NCBI GenBank assembly: GCA_022483015.1
Contig: JAKVOB010000001.1
Coordinates: 868,001 to 932,000 of the forward strand
Source: Atopobiaceae bacterium
GTDB taxonomy: Bacteria; Actinomycetota; Coriobacteriia; Coriobacteriales; Atopobiaceae
Direction of reading: 5' to 3'
Length of the DNA stretch: 64,000 nt
The notes under the pieces were generated by a model. The model did no database searches and had not been told where the DNA came from. It saw only the letters and a list, made by a program, of their open reading frames with translations. Made by a program: the position numbers and the translations under genes. Within the stretch, counting starts at the first letter, position 1; the number at the start of each line of letters is the position of its first letter. Positions 8,843 to 17,056 of this stretch are shown here, one piece after another.

Positions 8843-9781
8843 TTACCGCTCGCTGATGCGCTCGATGGTCGTGGCCGAGCGCAGCTCCTCGGCCTTGCCC
8901 ATGTCGAAGTGACCCGTGCTCGCGCTGAGGCAGTTGGCTGTTGCGCAGGCCATGGCATAGGCAAGCTGGTCGGCCGGCTCCATGCCACGTGCCATGGCGA
9001 CCGCGAAGGCCCCCACCATGGTGTCGCCTGAGCCCACGGGGTTCACGACGTCGATCTTTGGGGCGCGACCACGGAAGGTGCCCCTCTCGCAGGCCATCAC
9101 GGCACCCTTGTCGCCGAGCGAGACCACGACCTGTGAGATGCCGCGGGCGTGCAGGTCCTGTGCCGCCACGATGACCTCCTCGAGGGAGCTCACGTTGCGA
9201 CCGAGGACGGCGCCGATCTCGTCGGTGTTGGGCTTGACCATGGTGGGCTGTGCGGTGATGCCGTTCTCGAGCAGCTCACCCGAGGTGTCGAGGATGACCG
9301 GCTTGCCGAGCGCCTTGACCCGGTCGACGAGGTCGACGTAGACGTCCTTGGCGACCCCTGCGGGCACGCTGCCGTTCATGGTGACGACGTCTGCCTTGGC
9401 CGCGAGGGCCGAGATCCTGGCTTCGAGGGTCACAAGCTCGTCGGCCGTGACGGCGCGACCGGGCTCGAGGAACTCCGTCGAGCGTCCGTCCGGCTCGAGG
9501 ACGTTGATGCAGCAGCGTGTCTCGGTGGCGACGTGCACGAAGTCCTGTGAGATGCCGTCGGCGGCGAGCAGGTCGCAAAGCAGCTGCCCGTTGTTGCCGC
9601 CGACGAAACCGGTCGCGAGGACCTCCTCACCACAGGTTGCGATGGCACGGCTGCAGTTGAGCCCCTTGCCGCCTGCGTTGTCGATGACGGTGTCCACGCG
9701 CTGGACCTCACCCACCTCGAGCGGGGCCGAGATCTGGTAGGCCTTGTCGATCGACGTGTTGAGGGTGACGGTGCAGATCAT
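8843..9781 (-). CDS. PfkB-family kinase (tagatose-6-phosphate kinase / 1-phosphofructokinase)
   Basis: A 312-residue ribokinase-family kinase of the LacC/FruK subgroup: N-terminal MICTVTLNTSIDKAY, the substrate-site AGGKGLNCSRA near residue 35, and the anion-hole and catalytic base motif GSGDTMVGAF near 248. It phosphorylates a sugar phosphate to a bisphosphate for the neighbouring aldolase. The ATG at 9781 is preceded by GGAGG at a good distance; the longer open frame upstream is non-coding. LacC (tagatose 6-phosphate) and FruK (fructose 1-phosphate) are hard to tell apart by eye. No fructose PTS is nearby, whereas three tagatose-6-phosphate routes are, which favours LacC. Confidence 0.82.
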   Translation of the reverse strand: MICTVTLNTSIDKAYQISAPLEVGEVQRVDTVIDNAGGKGLNCSRAIATCGEEVLATGFVGGNNGQLLCDLLAADGISQDFVHVATETRCCINVLEPDGRSTEFLEPGRAVTADELVTLEARISALAAKADVVTMNGSVPAGVAKDVYVDLVDRVKALGKPVILDTSGELLENGITAQPTMVKPNTDEIGAVLGRNVSSLEEVIVAAQDLHARGISQVVVSLGDKGAVMACERGTFRGRAPKIDVVNPVGSGDTMVGAFAVAMARGMEPADQLAYAMACATANCLSASTGHFDMGKAEELRSATTIERISER

Positions 9782-10054
9782 GCGTGCCTCCTGAAGGGTC
9801 CGTTGCCTGGTGGTGCTCCTGCTCTTCAAGGGCAGTCTACCCGCTTCGATCTGTGCGAATGTCAGACATGAGTTAATGAAATCGCAGGTAAAGGAAGGTG
9901 CCAGACCTATCGCCACCTATGAGTTCCTTCCTGGGGCCCCGGCATTGTGCCAGAACATCGGAAAACGCAATAGAAAGAAAGTCGAACACTTGGTATTATC
10001 GAAAGCAAGCGAAACAGAATCATCACAACTCTTGCGTAAGAGAAAGGCATCGAC
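9782..10054. promoter_or_regulatory. Divergent regulatory region between kinase/aldolase and DeoR genes
   Basis: This 273-bp AT-richer gap must hold both promoters. Near the DeoR start there are repeated GAAAG/CGAAA words (AGAAAGTCGAAC, ATCGAAAGC, AGCGAAAC between about 9974 and 10015), the kind of tandem repeat DeoR-family sugar-phosphate repressors often bind. TATTAT at about 9995-10000 could be a -10 box for the DeoR gene, but I do not see a convincing -35. Confidence 0.4.
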
Positions 10055-10864
10055 ATGCCCGAGCACCCAGAAGCGGCCCATAAGGGAGCAGCGGTCTTCG
10101 CGGAGGAGCGCCGGGCGGCGATCCTCTCGATCCTCGACCGTGATGCCTCCGTACAGGTCGCCGACATCGCGGAGGCCTTCGGGGTCTCGAGGGTCACGGC
10201 CCGAGGCGACCTCGATGCCCTCGAGAGGGCTGGCAAGCTCAGACGGACGCACGGCGGGGCCGTGTCCCTCTCACGTACCCTCACGGTCTCGATCCAGGAC
10301 CAGCGTGTGAACGTCAACGTGGGTGCCAAGCAGGCCATCGCCCAGGCGGCCCTCGCCTACGTGCATGATGGGGACTCCGTCCTGGTCGACTCGGGGACCA
10401 CGGCCCTCGAGCTGGTGCGTGCCCTTGGCAGCCGCGAGGGCGTCACGGTGGTCACGGGTGACTTCACCATCGCCGACTACGTGGACCGGTCCCTGCCGCG
10501 TACCGACGTCGTGATGCTGGGAGGCGCGCTCCGTAAGGGGCATCGCTACACCTATGGCCCCCTTGCCCTGCGTTCCCTCGAGGCCCTCCACGCCACGAGT
10601 GCCTTCCTCTGTCCCACGTCGTACGTGCCGGGGTGCGGCCTCATGACCAACTTCGCGGCCATGGCCGAGCTCAAGGCGAAGTTCCTCGAGTGCGCCAGCC
10701 ACGCCTACGTGCTCATGGACGCGAGCAAGGTCGGCGCCCCAGGCCTGCTGAGGTTCGGCGGGCTCGACGTCGTCGAGGCCGTCGTCATGGACGCCGACCC
10801 GGATGGTGCCGTGGCTGCCGATCTCGACGGCACCCGGACCAAGCTCGTCCTGGCAGGGGAGTAG
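10055..10864 (+). CDS. DeoR family transcriptional regulator
   Basis: A 269-residue repressor of the DeoR family. The N-terminal winged helix has RRAAILSILDRDASVQVADIA, followed by a recognition helix at VSRVTARGDLDALERAG (about residues 45-65). The rest is the sugar-phosphate sensing domain, with the DSGTTALELVRAL and VVTGDFTIA stretches typical of the family. It is divergent from the PfkB kinase and aldolase, so it very probably controls that pair in response to a phosphorylated sugar. AGAAAGG precedes the ATG by about seven bases. The first 13 residues (EHPEAAHKGAA region) extend beyond the usual start of DeoR proteins. Confidence 0.88.
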   Translation: MPEHPEAAHKGAAVFAEERRAAILSILDRDASVQVADIAEAFGVSRVTARGDLDALERAGKLRRTHGGAVSLSRTLTVSIQDQRVNVNVGAKQAIAQAALAYVHDGDSVLVDSGTTALELVRALGSREGVTVVTGDFTIADYVDRSLPRTDVVMLGGALRKGHRYTYGPLALRSLEALHATSAFLCPTSYVPGCGLMTNFAAMAELKAKFLECASHAYVLMDASKVGAPGLLRFGGLDVVEAVVMDADPDGAVAADLDGTRTKLVLAGE

Positions 10865-10953
10865 GCCAAGGGGGTGTCCGGCACCTTGCCGGGCTTTGGA
10901 GACGCTCATGATCGTCTGCGTTGCGACGTCGCGTCCCTCTCGTCTTTCCATAA

Positions 10954-11045
10954 ATGCAAGTAATGGACGACCAATCCCAGGTGAACTCGCGATGAGAAGG
11001 CCGCATCGCCCGTCTGTCTTTGATTCAGTCGTCCATTAGTTGAAG
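10954..11045. repeat. 92-bp palindromic element, copy 1
   Basis: A 92-bp element with terminal inverted repeats (left CAAGTAATGGACGAC, right GTCGTCCATTAGTTG, one mismatch) and an inner stem GCGATG/CATCGC. A second copy of exactly the same length lies at 12109-12200 in the same orientation. The two differ at 11 positions, nearly all in the middle. The differences in the inner stem keep base pairing (CATCGC becomes CGTTGC, giving G-U pairs). The stop codon and last residues (LMDD) of the neighbouring minus-strand gene lie inside this copy. Confidence 0.85.
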
Positions 11046-12020
11046 ATAGGAAGAGGAGTTGGGACCGGGACAGAGCACTTCCTCGCGGAGGGCGTCTCTT
11101 TGTGCGATGAGTCCGCTGTCCGACGAACTCGGCTTGATGTCGAGTGCCGCCTCAATGAGACGGGCGATTCGGTCGAGTTCATGGCGGTCGAGAATCTGGT
11201 CGTTGGTGACGGTGAGGACATCGATACCAACCTCACGAAGCTCGGCTCTTCGCGAGGAATCGTGTCCGAGCGACGTCGTTCCTGCGTGATATACGCTGCT
11301 CTCATATTCGACGTCGAGCTTGGCGTCCTGCCAATAGAGGTCGGCATAGCGACTCCCCGAGATGGTGCCACCTGTCCTGACCTCATGGTTGAGATGTGGT
11401 TTGGGAAGCCCATAACCACCAAGGGCTACGGGTAGGGTCAGCAGCATTGCCAGGTCCGTCTCTCGCGGCGATGCCGAGCCTGGCAGGATATGCCGGAGCG
11501 CTCTGATCGCCTTGCGATGTCCGCGATACCACCCCGAATGCCGTGCGGCCGAAAGAAGGTCGTCGGGCGTGGCGATCGCAGGCCGCGAGGAGAGTCCCGC
11601 CTGGCCTGAGGGGTCGACGACGTAAGAGCCACAGAGCTCGTATCCCAAACGTATGAGTTCGATGAGGTCGAGCGTAGCTGCCATCTGGAGAAACGTGAAT
11701 GCTGGTGAGCTTATGAGCACATTAGGGCCGATGAGCCTGAAAGCCCCAGGAGGCGGCTCCTCCTGCCAGACATGACATTTCAGCAAGTCAGACCTTCTCC
11801 GAGCATCACCAGAGGGCACGAGGACATCGAGCTTGCCCTGTCGTGCCCACGGGAAGTCGAGCTCCGAGAGGGCCTTCTCGTCGGCAAAGGGGACATGGAG
11901 GTAGTAACGCCCAGCGCTAAGGTCATGGCGCATATGCCGTGGGTCCTCCGCAGGGGCATCGCTCCTGCCGATCATCCTGAGACGGCGGAGTGCGGTGCCA
12001 TGGCTGAGCAAGAGCGTCAC
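11025..12020 (-). CDS. Hypothetical protein with a DUF559-like / PD-(D/E)XK-like C-terminal domain
   Basis: A 331-residue protein of unknown function. The GTG at 12020 is a firm start: AAGGAGG lies five bases upstream. The N-terminal two thirds resemble nothing I recognise. From about residue 225, YADLYWQDAKLDVEYES, then SRRAELREVGIDVLTVTNDQI, follow the layout of DUF559/Vsr-like nucleases (an Asp, then a strand with acidic residues, then an Arg-containing helix and a short strand); such domains also occur in AbiEi-like antitoxins. The usual catalytic Lys is not obvious, so activity is doubtful. The gene is bracketed by two 92-bp palindromic repeats, with copy 1 supplying its final codons. 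No partner toxin, methylase or transposase is adjacent. Confidence 0.55.
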   Translation of the reverse strand: MTLLLSHGTALRRLRMIGRSDAPAEDPRHMRHDLSAGRYYLHVPFADEKALSELDFPWARQGKLDVLVPSGDARRRSDLLKCHVWQEEPPPGAFRLIGPNVLISSPAFTFLQMAATLDLIELIRLGYELCGSYVVDPSGQAGLSSRPAIATPDDLLSAARHSGWYRGHRKAIRALRHILPGSASPRETDLAMLLTLPVALGGYGLPKPHLNHEVRTGGTISGSRYADLYWQDAKLDVEYESSVYHAGTTSLGHDSSRRAELREVGIDVLTVTNDQILDRHELDRIARLIEAALDIKPSSSDSGLIAQRDALREEVLCPGPNSSSYLQLMDD

Positions 12021-12108
12021 GGGTGCCTCCTTGGCCTGGCCACGTTCGGCGGAAGGGACGGCGGGAATCAGCAGATGATGACGGAAGCTTAGGGGGATTC
12101 TCGTGGAT

Positions 12109-12200
12109 ATGCAAGTAATGGACGACCGAGCCCAGGTGAACTTGCGATGAGAAGGATACGTTGCCCGCTTGTCTTGGATTCAGTCGTCCATTAGTTGAAG
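12109..12200. repeat. 92-bp palindromic element, copy 2
   Basis: Second copy of the element at 10954-11045, same orientation and length, about 88 percent identical by direct comparison. It sits 89 bp upstream of the start of the orphan gene and shares the ends ATGCAAG and TTGAAG. The gap from 12021 to 12325 otherwise holds only the terminator of the lacAB transcript. Confidence 0.85.
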
Positions 12201-12264
12201 GCATGGAGACGCCCCCGTCTACTTTCATCGAGAGGAACGTCCCGTCGACCGCTCCGCGCGCAAG

Positions 12265-12304
12265 AAGGGCGGCCGACGGGGAACTGTCCCTGCCGGCCGC
12301 CCTT
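12265..12304. terminator. Terminator after lacB
   Basis: A perfect 11-bp stem (AAGGGCGGCCG / CGGCCGCCCTT) just beyond the lacB stop, reading on the minus strand. It separates the lac isomerase operon from the orphan gene. Confidence 0.65.
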
Positions 12305-12325
12305 GGGTCGCTCGTGCGTCAGCGG

Positions 12326-12844
12326 CTAGTCGTGATAGTAGCCGGCATCCCACTTTGCGTTGATCTCGTCGAAGAAGTGGGGGTCTGCCTGTGCCTTGGC
12401 ATCACCCTGCCAGACGGCGTCGATCTTGGCGACGAGCGCGTCATTGGCGGGCGTGGCGTTATACGTCGCTGCGAGGAAGGCGTCGACGATGTCGGCGACC
12501 AGGAACTCGCCGGTGATCTTGCCGCCGAAGCCGCAGACGTTGGCGTTCAGGTTCTCGCGGGCATAGACGGCACTTGCCATGTCGCGCACGAGCGGGCAGC
12601 GCGCACCCGGGACCTTGTTGACGGAGTTGGTGATGCCCACGCCGGTGCCGCACATGACGACGCCCGCGTCTGCCTTGCCGGATGCCACGCACTCGCCCAC
12701 GCGCTTGCCGTAGATGGGGTAGTGCGTGCGGGTGTGGTCATAGGTGCCGCAGTCGATGACGGTATGGCCCATCTTCTTGAGGTGGTCCGAGAGCGCCATC
12801 TTCTCGGTGGTGACGATGTGGTCGCAGCCAATCGCGATGATCAT
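12326..12844 (-). CDS. lacB: Galactose-6-phosphate isomerase subunit LacB
   Basis: A 172-residue member of the RpiB/LacAB isomerase family, which as a LacAB complex converts galactose 6-phosphate to tagatose 6-phosphate. The N-terminal MIIAIGCDH, the [16 protein letters not shown] loop and length (LacB is usually about 171) identify the B subunit; the C-terminal tail WDAGYYHD also fits. The ATG at 12844 has AAAGGA upstream. It lies 42 bp after lacA and is the last gene of a lacR-lacA-lacB run on the minus strand. It needs LacA for activity, since active-site residues come from both subunits. Confidence 0.92.
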   Translation of the reverse strand: MIIAIGCDHIVTTEKMALSDHLKKMGHTVIDCGTYDHTRTHYPIYGKRVGECVASGKADAGVVMCGTGVGITNSVNKVPGARCPLVRDMASAVYARENLNANVCGFGGKITGEFLVADIVDAFLAATYNATPANDALVAKIDAVWQGDAKAQADPHFFDEINAKWDAGYYHD

Positions 12845-12886
12845 GATGGGAATCCTTTCGTTGAACGTGAAGTGTGGGGGAGGGTC

Positions 12887-13315
12887 TTAGGCCATCTTGT
12901 TGAGCATGTCGACGCGCACCTGGTGGCGTCCTCCCGCATAGGGCTCCGAGAGGAACTCGTCCACGATGCCGCGGGCGAGGTCGGGCCCAACGATGCCCGA
13001 TCCCATCACGATCATGCGGGCGTTGTTGTGCTGGCGGGTCATGTAGGCCGAGCGCTCGTCGGAGCACTCGCAGGGGATCATGCCCTTGACCTTGCAGGCG
13101 GCCATGTAGCTGCCGGCGCCATAGCGGTCGAAGGCGAAGCCGAGGCTGTCGGGGTTGTCCATGAGGTCATGGGCGACGGCGGTCGCGGAGTCGACGAAGT
13201 CTGCCGCGGGCTGCTCGCTCTTGTCGACGACCTCGTCGCCGCGCTCGATGAGGTAGGCCTTGACGGTCTCCTTGAGGGGCATGCCCTCGGCGTCAGATCC
13301 GATGACGATACGCAT
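12887..13315 (-). CDS. lacA: Galactose-6-phosphate isomerase subunit LacA
   Basis: A 142-residue RpiB-like subunit, the exact usual size of LacA. It opens with [11 protein letters not shown], where most RpiB proteins have DHAG, and it lacks the CGTG loop that LacB carries, as expected for the A partner. AAAGGAA precedes the ATG at 13315. It partners LacB at 12326 to feed galactose 6-phosphate, produced by the lactose or galactose PTS, into tagatose 6-phosphate. The 56-bp gap to lacR suggests co-transcription. Confidence 0.92.
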   Translation of the reverse strand: MRIVIGSDAEGMPLKETVKAYLIERGDEVVDKSEQPAADFVDSATAVAHDLMDNPDSLGFAFDRYGAGSYMAACKVKGMIPCECSDERSAYMTRQHNNARMIVMGSGIVGPDLARGIVDEFLSEPYAGGRHQVRVDMLNKMA

Positions 13316-13371
13316 GGTGGTTCCTTTCCGGTTGGACGTTATTGAGTCTCGGCACCCCTCCCGGGGAGGTG

Positions 13372-14136
13372 CTATGAGATGACCTGGGTGTATTGCTCGA
13401 CGACCTCGCGCTGCTCGGGTGTGACCTGGTCATCGGTGACAAGGCCGTCAACCTGTACGAGGTCGTAGAAGGTATAGAAGTCTCGCTTTCCCAGCTTGCT
13501 CGAGTCGGCGACGAGGTAACGCATGTCGGCCTTGTCGAAGACGAGCTGCTGGAGCTTGCCCTCCTCCATATTGGAGGTCGAGGCGGCATGCTCGAGAATC
13601 CCGTTCGCGCCGATGAACGCCTTGTCGATTCCCAAGGAGGAGACGGCCTCTTCGGCCATGGGCCCCACGAAGGCGCCGGTGTGCGGCCGATAGAGGCCAC
13701 CCACGAGGCAAAGGTCGAAGTCGTCATGATCCTCGAGGAGGTTGAACACGGGAAGGCTGTTGGTGATGACGCGGAGCCTTCCCTTAGGGAGGAGCTGCGT
13801 CATCGTCTCGATGGTGGTGCCGGTCCCCAGGAAGATCGTGTCGCCCTGTCTGATGAGGCTTGCGGCCATTCTGGCTATGCGCTGCTTCTCGGCCTTATGT
13901 ATCTGGCGCTTCTCGTCATGCGAGAACTCTCGAGGTATGGCGAGACCGCGCTTGCCGGTGATGCTCCTGGCTCCTCCGTGCACGCGTTCGACCTTGCCGA
14001 CTGCTGAGAGCTCCTCGAGGTCGCGTCGGACGGTCATCTCGGAGACATCGAGCTCGCCGGCGACGTCACTTACCGTGACAGTGCCGCGCTCGGTACAGAT
14101 CTTGGTGATCGCGTCTTGTCGCTCTGCTTTAAGCAC
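13372..14136 (-). CDS. lacR: DeoR family repressor, LacR-like
   Basis: A 254-residue DeoR repressor with the winged-helix motif [21 protein letters not shown] followed by [14 protein letters not shown] (about residues 5-45), and a sensor domain with [11 protein letters not shown] and [18 protein letters not shown] place the start at the GTG at 14136, with AAGGAGG four bases upstream; the longer ATG frame adds residues absent from the family. It heads the lacAB run and is divergent from the Gat-type PTS operon, so it probably controls both. LacR of lactococci and streptococci responds to tagatose 6-phosphate; the same inducer is a reasonable inference here. Confidence 0.85.
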   Translation of the reverse strand: MLKAERQDAITKICTERGTVTVSDVAGELDVSEMTVRRDLEELSAVGKVERVHGGARSITGKRGLAIPREFSHDEKRQIHKAEKQRIARMAASLIRQGDTIFLGTGTTIETMTQLLPKGRLRVITNSLPVFNLLEDHDDFDLCLVGGLYRPHTGAFVGPMAEEAVSSLGIDKAFIGANGILEHAASTSNMEEGKLQQLVFDKADMRYLVADSSKLGKRDFYTFYDLVQVDGLVTDDQVTPEQREVVEQYTQVIS

Positions 14137-14352
14137 GAGTCCTCCTTCGGACGTGTACGAACATAACAGAACAAGAACGGACAGTCCAGTTCTGAGTGGT
14201 CGATTCTGTTCGGCCAACGGTAGAACGGATGTCACTTATCATAGCAAAACCTAACAGATTTATGAACCAGCAGGTAAAAGTATCAGATATCATTCATCGG
14301 AATGTGCGAGTCGCTCTCGAAACGAACAAAAGAATATTTCGCCGATTGGGCG

Positions 14353-14382
14353 TTGACAAAAAATGTTGGCGTGAAGTATTAC
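14353..14382 (+). promoter_or_regulatory. Sigma-70-type promoter of the Gat-type PTS operon
   Basis: TTGACA at 14353-14358 and TATTAC at 14377-14382 are separated by 18 bp, upstream of the EIIA start at 14474. An inverted repeat, AAATGTTGG (14361-14369) and CCAACATTT (14408-14416), overlaps the spacer and start region and is a candidate LacR operator or leader hairpin. The rest of the 337-bp gap (14137-14473) is AT-rich and shows ACAGAAC-type words near the lacR side. Confidence 0.6.
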
Positions 14383-14473
14383 AGATACGTGCAAAAACGA
14401 GCACGAACCAACATTTCCGTACATTAATGAAGGACGAGGGGCTCGTAGGTCCCAGGAGCGAACGGAGAGGCAC

Positions 14474-14971
14474 ATGGCTCAGGAGGACAAGCTCTTCTAT
14501 CCCGATACCGTCTATGTGAGCGAGGCACGTACCCAGAACGAGGTCTTCGCTGAGGTCTCGAAGGACCTGCTCGCCAAGGGACTCGTCAAGGATGCCTTCC
14601 TCGAGAACATCATGGAACGCGAGGCTGGATATCCTACTGGCATGAACATGGCCCCCCTGAGCGACAGGCTCCCCAACTTCGCGGTCCCCCACACCGAGGT
14701 GGAGTTCGTCAACACATGCCGTCTCGTGCCCGTGCGGCTTCTGAGGCCGGTCACGTGGCATGACATGATCTCCCCCGACGACTCGTTCGACGTCTCGTTC
14801 CTGTTCATGATTCTCAATGACGACGCCGAGGCCCAGGTGGGGATCCTCGCTCGGATCATGGACTTCGTGAATGCCTCCGGTGTGGACGCGATGGTTGACT
14901 TCTTCAACCTCGATGACCCTAAGTCCATATACGACTACCTCGTGGGTCATTTCCCCCAGAGGGCAGAGTAG
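14474..14971 (+). CDS. PTS EIIA component, galactitol/fructose type
   Basis: A 165-residue cytoplasmic EIIA of the fructose/mannitol superfamily. The phosphorylated His lies in NFAVPHTEVEF near residue 75. It receives phosphate from HPr and passes it to the EIIB at 15038. GGAG lies six bases before the ATG. It leads an EIIA-EIIB-EIIC operon of the galactitol (Gat) class. No galactitol-phosphate dehydrogenase is nearby; the divergent genes are lacR-lacAB. Gat-class systems that carry galactose are known in streptococci, so galactose is the likely substrate by inference. Confidence 0.88.
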   Translation: MAQEDKLFYPDTVYVSEARTQNEVFAEVSKDLLAKGLVKDAFLENIMEREAGYPTGMNMAPLSDRLPNFAVPHTEVEFVNTCRLVPVRLLRPVTWHDMISPDDSFDVSFLFMILNDDAEAQVGILARIMDFVNASGVDAMVDFFNLDDPKSIYDYLVGHFPQRAE

Positions 14972-15037
14972 CTGCGTCATATCAGGTGCAATGGGCAGCC
15001 GAATATGCCCAGAAAGACATAGTAGGAGGAGAGAGAC

Positions 15038-15343
15038 ATGATCAAGATTCTTGCGGCGTGCGGTGCAGGTGTCAACTCGAGCCATCAGATCAAGGATGCG
15101 CTCGAGAAGGAGATGAAGGCCAGGGGTTACAACGTTTCATGCGATGCCGTGATGATCAAGGACATCACGGAGGGCATGCTGGCCCACTATGACATCTTTG
15201 CCCAGATCGCCAAGACGGACCTCGGGTTCGAGGTCAAGATCCCCGTGGTCGACGCAGGTCCGATCCTGTATCGCATGCCTGCCATGGCCAAGCCTGTCTA
15301 TGACGCTGTGGAGAAGGTCATCAAGGATAACGGGCTCTCGTAA
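15038..15343 (+). CDS. PTS EIIB component, galactitol type
   Basis: A 101-residue EIIB that transfers phosphate to the incoming sugar. The phosphocysteine is in the loop AACGAGVNSSHQIK near residue 8, matching the CGxGxxSS pattern of the lactose/galactitol EIIB fold. AGGAGAGAG precedes the ATG. It sits 66 bp after EIIA and 96 bp before EIIC in the same operon. The 96-bp gap to EIIC contains GTAGTACCGCT-like sequence but no clear terminator. Confidence 0.88.
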   Translation: MIKILAACGAGVNSSHQIKDALEKEMKARGYNVSCDAVMIKDITEGMLAHYDIFAQIAKTDLGFEVKIPVVDAGPILYRMPAMAKPVYDAVEKVIKDNGLS

Positions 15344-15439
15344 CACGTTGCACTTCCGTGGTCGGTCTTCCCGGAACCAGCCGCGGCGTAATAGCAGATC
15401 TTCAGTAGTACCGCTGACGCGGGTGACAGAGGGGGTTAG

Positions 15440-16951
15440 ATGGACGCAATAATCAGCTTTGCCAATGCGGTGTTCCAGCCCATCATTGATTTGGGCGCGG
15501 CACCGATGATGGTGATAATCCTCACGATTATCGCCATGTGCTTCAAGGTGAAGTTCACTGACGCACTTATGGGTGGCCTCAAGCTCGGTATCGCACTTAC
15601 CGGCATCTCAGCCATCATCAACATCCTTACGTCTGCCTTTGGCGATGCCATGACGGCATTCGTCAGCTCGACCGGCATCCAGCTCACGATTACCGACCTT
15701 GGTTGGGCGCCACTGGCAACGATCACGTGGGGCTCGCCCTATACGCTCTTCTTCCTGATGATCATGGTCATCGTCGATGCTGTCATGATCGTGCTCGACA
15801 AGACCAATACCATAGACGTTGACGTCTTCGACATCTGGCACCTTGCCTTCGTGGGGCTTGCCTGCATGTACTTCGGTGCGAACCTGATCGTGGCGACGCT
15901 CCTGGTCGTGTTCATCGGCGTGCTCAAGATCATCAACTCCGACCTCATGAAGCCGACCTTCACGGACCTGCTTGATGCTCCCGAGGCCAACCCGATGACC
16001 ACCACGCACATGAACTACATGATGAACCCCGTCATTATGGTCTTCAATAAGTTCTTCGACAAGTTCCTTCCCTGGCTCGACAAGTACGACTTCGACGCAG
16101 CCAAGCTCAACTCCAAGATCGGGTTCTGGGGTTCCAAGTTCGCCATCGGCATCTACCTTGGTATCTTCGTCGGTCTGCTGGGTCACCAGGACATCAAGTC
16201 CATCTGCACGTTGGCCCTCACCGCAGCCGTCTGCCTCGAGCTCTTCAGCCTGATCGGGTCTTGGTTCATCTCCGCCATCGAGCCCCTTTCCCAGGGAATC
16301 ACCAACTTCGCGAACTCCAAGCTGCAAGGTCGTACCCTGAACGTCGGGCTCGACTGGCCGTTCCTCGCGGGTCGCGCCGAGATTTGGGCCGCCGCGAACG
16401 TCCTTGCCCCCATCATGCTCCTTGAGTCGCTCGTGCTTCCTGGCAACGGTCTCCTTCCCCTCGGCGGCATCATCGCCATGGGTCTCACGCCCGCGCTGCT
16501 CGTCGTGACCCGCGGCAAGATGATTCGTATGATCGTCATCGGTGCCATCGTGCTTCCTGTGTTCCTGTGGGCTGGTACGCTCGTGGCTCCGTTCGTCACC
16601 GAGACGGCCATTCAGGTCGGTGCCTTCCCCTCGTCTGTCGCTGCAGGCACCTTGATCTCGGATACGACGATGGAAGGGCCTATCGAGAAGTTCCTGGCCT
16701 TCCTGGTCGGTAACGCAAGCACGGGCCAGATCACGTTCATGATCTATGCGCTCCTTGCCCTCGTCGCCTACCTCCTTATCTTCCTCTGGTACCGTCGTGA
16801 GATGCAGAAGCGTAATGCCGAGTATGTCAAGGAGGGCAAGTGCCATCCTGACAAGCTCGTTACCGGCAAGTTCTGTGACGTCCCGGTTCCCGAGACGGTC
16901 CCTGAGGGTGCTCCTGAGGGTGCCGCTGCTTCCGAAGGCTCGACGGAATAG
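15440..16951 (+). CDS. PTS EIIC component, galactitol type
   Basis: A 503-residue inner-membrane permease of the Gat EIIC family with about a dozen hydrophobic segments, starting with FANAVFQPIIDLGAAPMMVI, which is typical of GatC proteins. GAGGGGG lies a few bases before the ATG. It is longer than E. coli GatC by about 50 residues because of a charged and then Pro/Glu/Ala-rich C-terminal tail (from about residue 455) that must be cytoplasmic or disordered. It completes the EIIA-EIIB-EIIC operon; substrate is probably galactose, with galactitol the alternative. Confidence 0.88.
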   Translation: MDAIISFANAVFQPIIDLGAAPMMVIILTIIAMCFKVKFTDALMGGLKLGIALTGISAIINILTSAFGDAMTAFVSSTGIQLTITDLGWAPLATITWGSPYTLFFLMIMVIVDAVMIVLDKTNTIDVDVFDIWHLAFVGLACMYFGANLIVATLLVVFIGVLKIINSDLMKPTFTDLLDAPEANPMTTTHMNYMMNPVIMVFNKFFDKFLPWLDKYDFDAAKLNSKIGFWGSKFAIGIYLGIFVGLLGHQDIKSICTLALTAAVCLELFSLIGSWFISAIEPLSQGITNFANSKLQGRTLNVGLDWPFLAGRAEIWAAANVLAPIMLLESLVLPGNGLLPLGGIIAMGLTPALLVVTRGKMIRMIVIGAIVLPVFLWAGTLVAPFVTETAIQVGAFPSSVAAGTLISDTTMEGPIEKFLAFLVGNASTGQITFMIYALLALVAYLLIFLWYRREMQKRNAEYVKEGKCHPDKLVTGKFCDVPVPETVPEGAPEGAAASEGSTE

Positions 16952-16988
16952 TTCCTCTCTCCTTGCTTGAAAGGTTTGCCTGGTATGG

Positions 16989-17014
16989 GCGGTCACGGCT
17001 ATGGCTGTGACCGC
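16989..17014. terminator. Hairpin between convergent EIIC and lacI-type gene
   Basis: GCGGTCAC and GTGACCGC form a perfect 8-bp stem, extended by an inner GCC/GGC pairing. It lies between the convergent ends of the Gat EIIC and LacI-family genes and probably terminates both. Confidence 0.6.
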
Positions 17015-17056
17015 TCACGCTCATGTCGGGGGAGATGCATGCACTTCGACCTGGCG

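Noticed and set aside
8843-9781. Firm call of fruK (1-phosphofructokinase)
   Set aside because: The DeoR-kinase pairing is FruR-FruK-like, but no fructose PTS is present and three tagatose-6-phosphate routes are, so I left the substrate open with LacC favoured.
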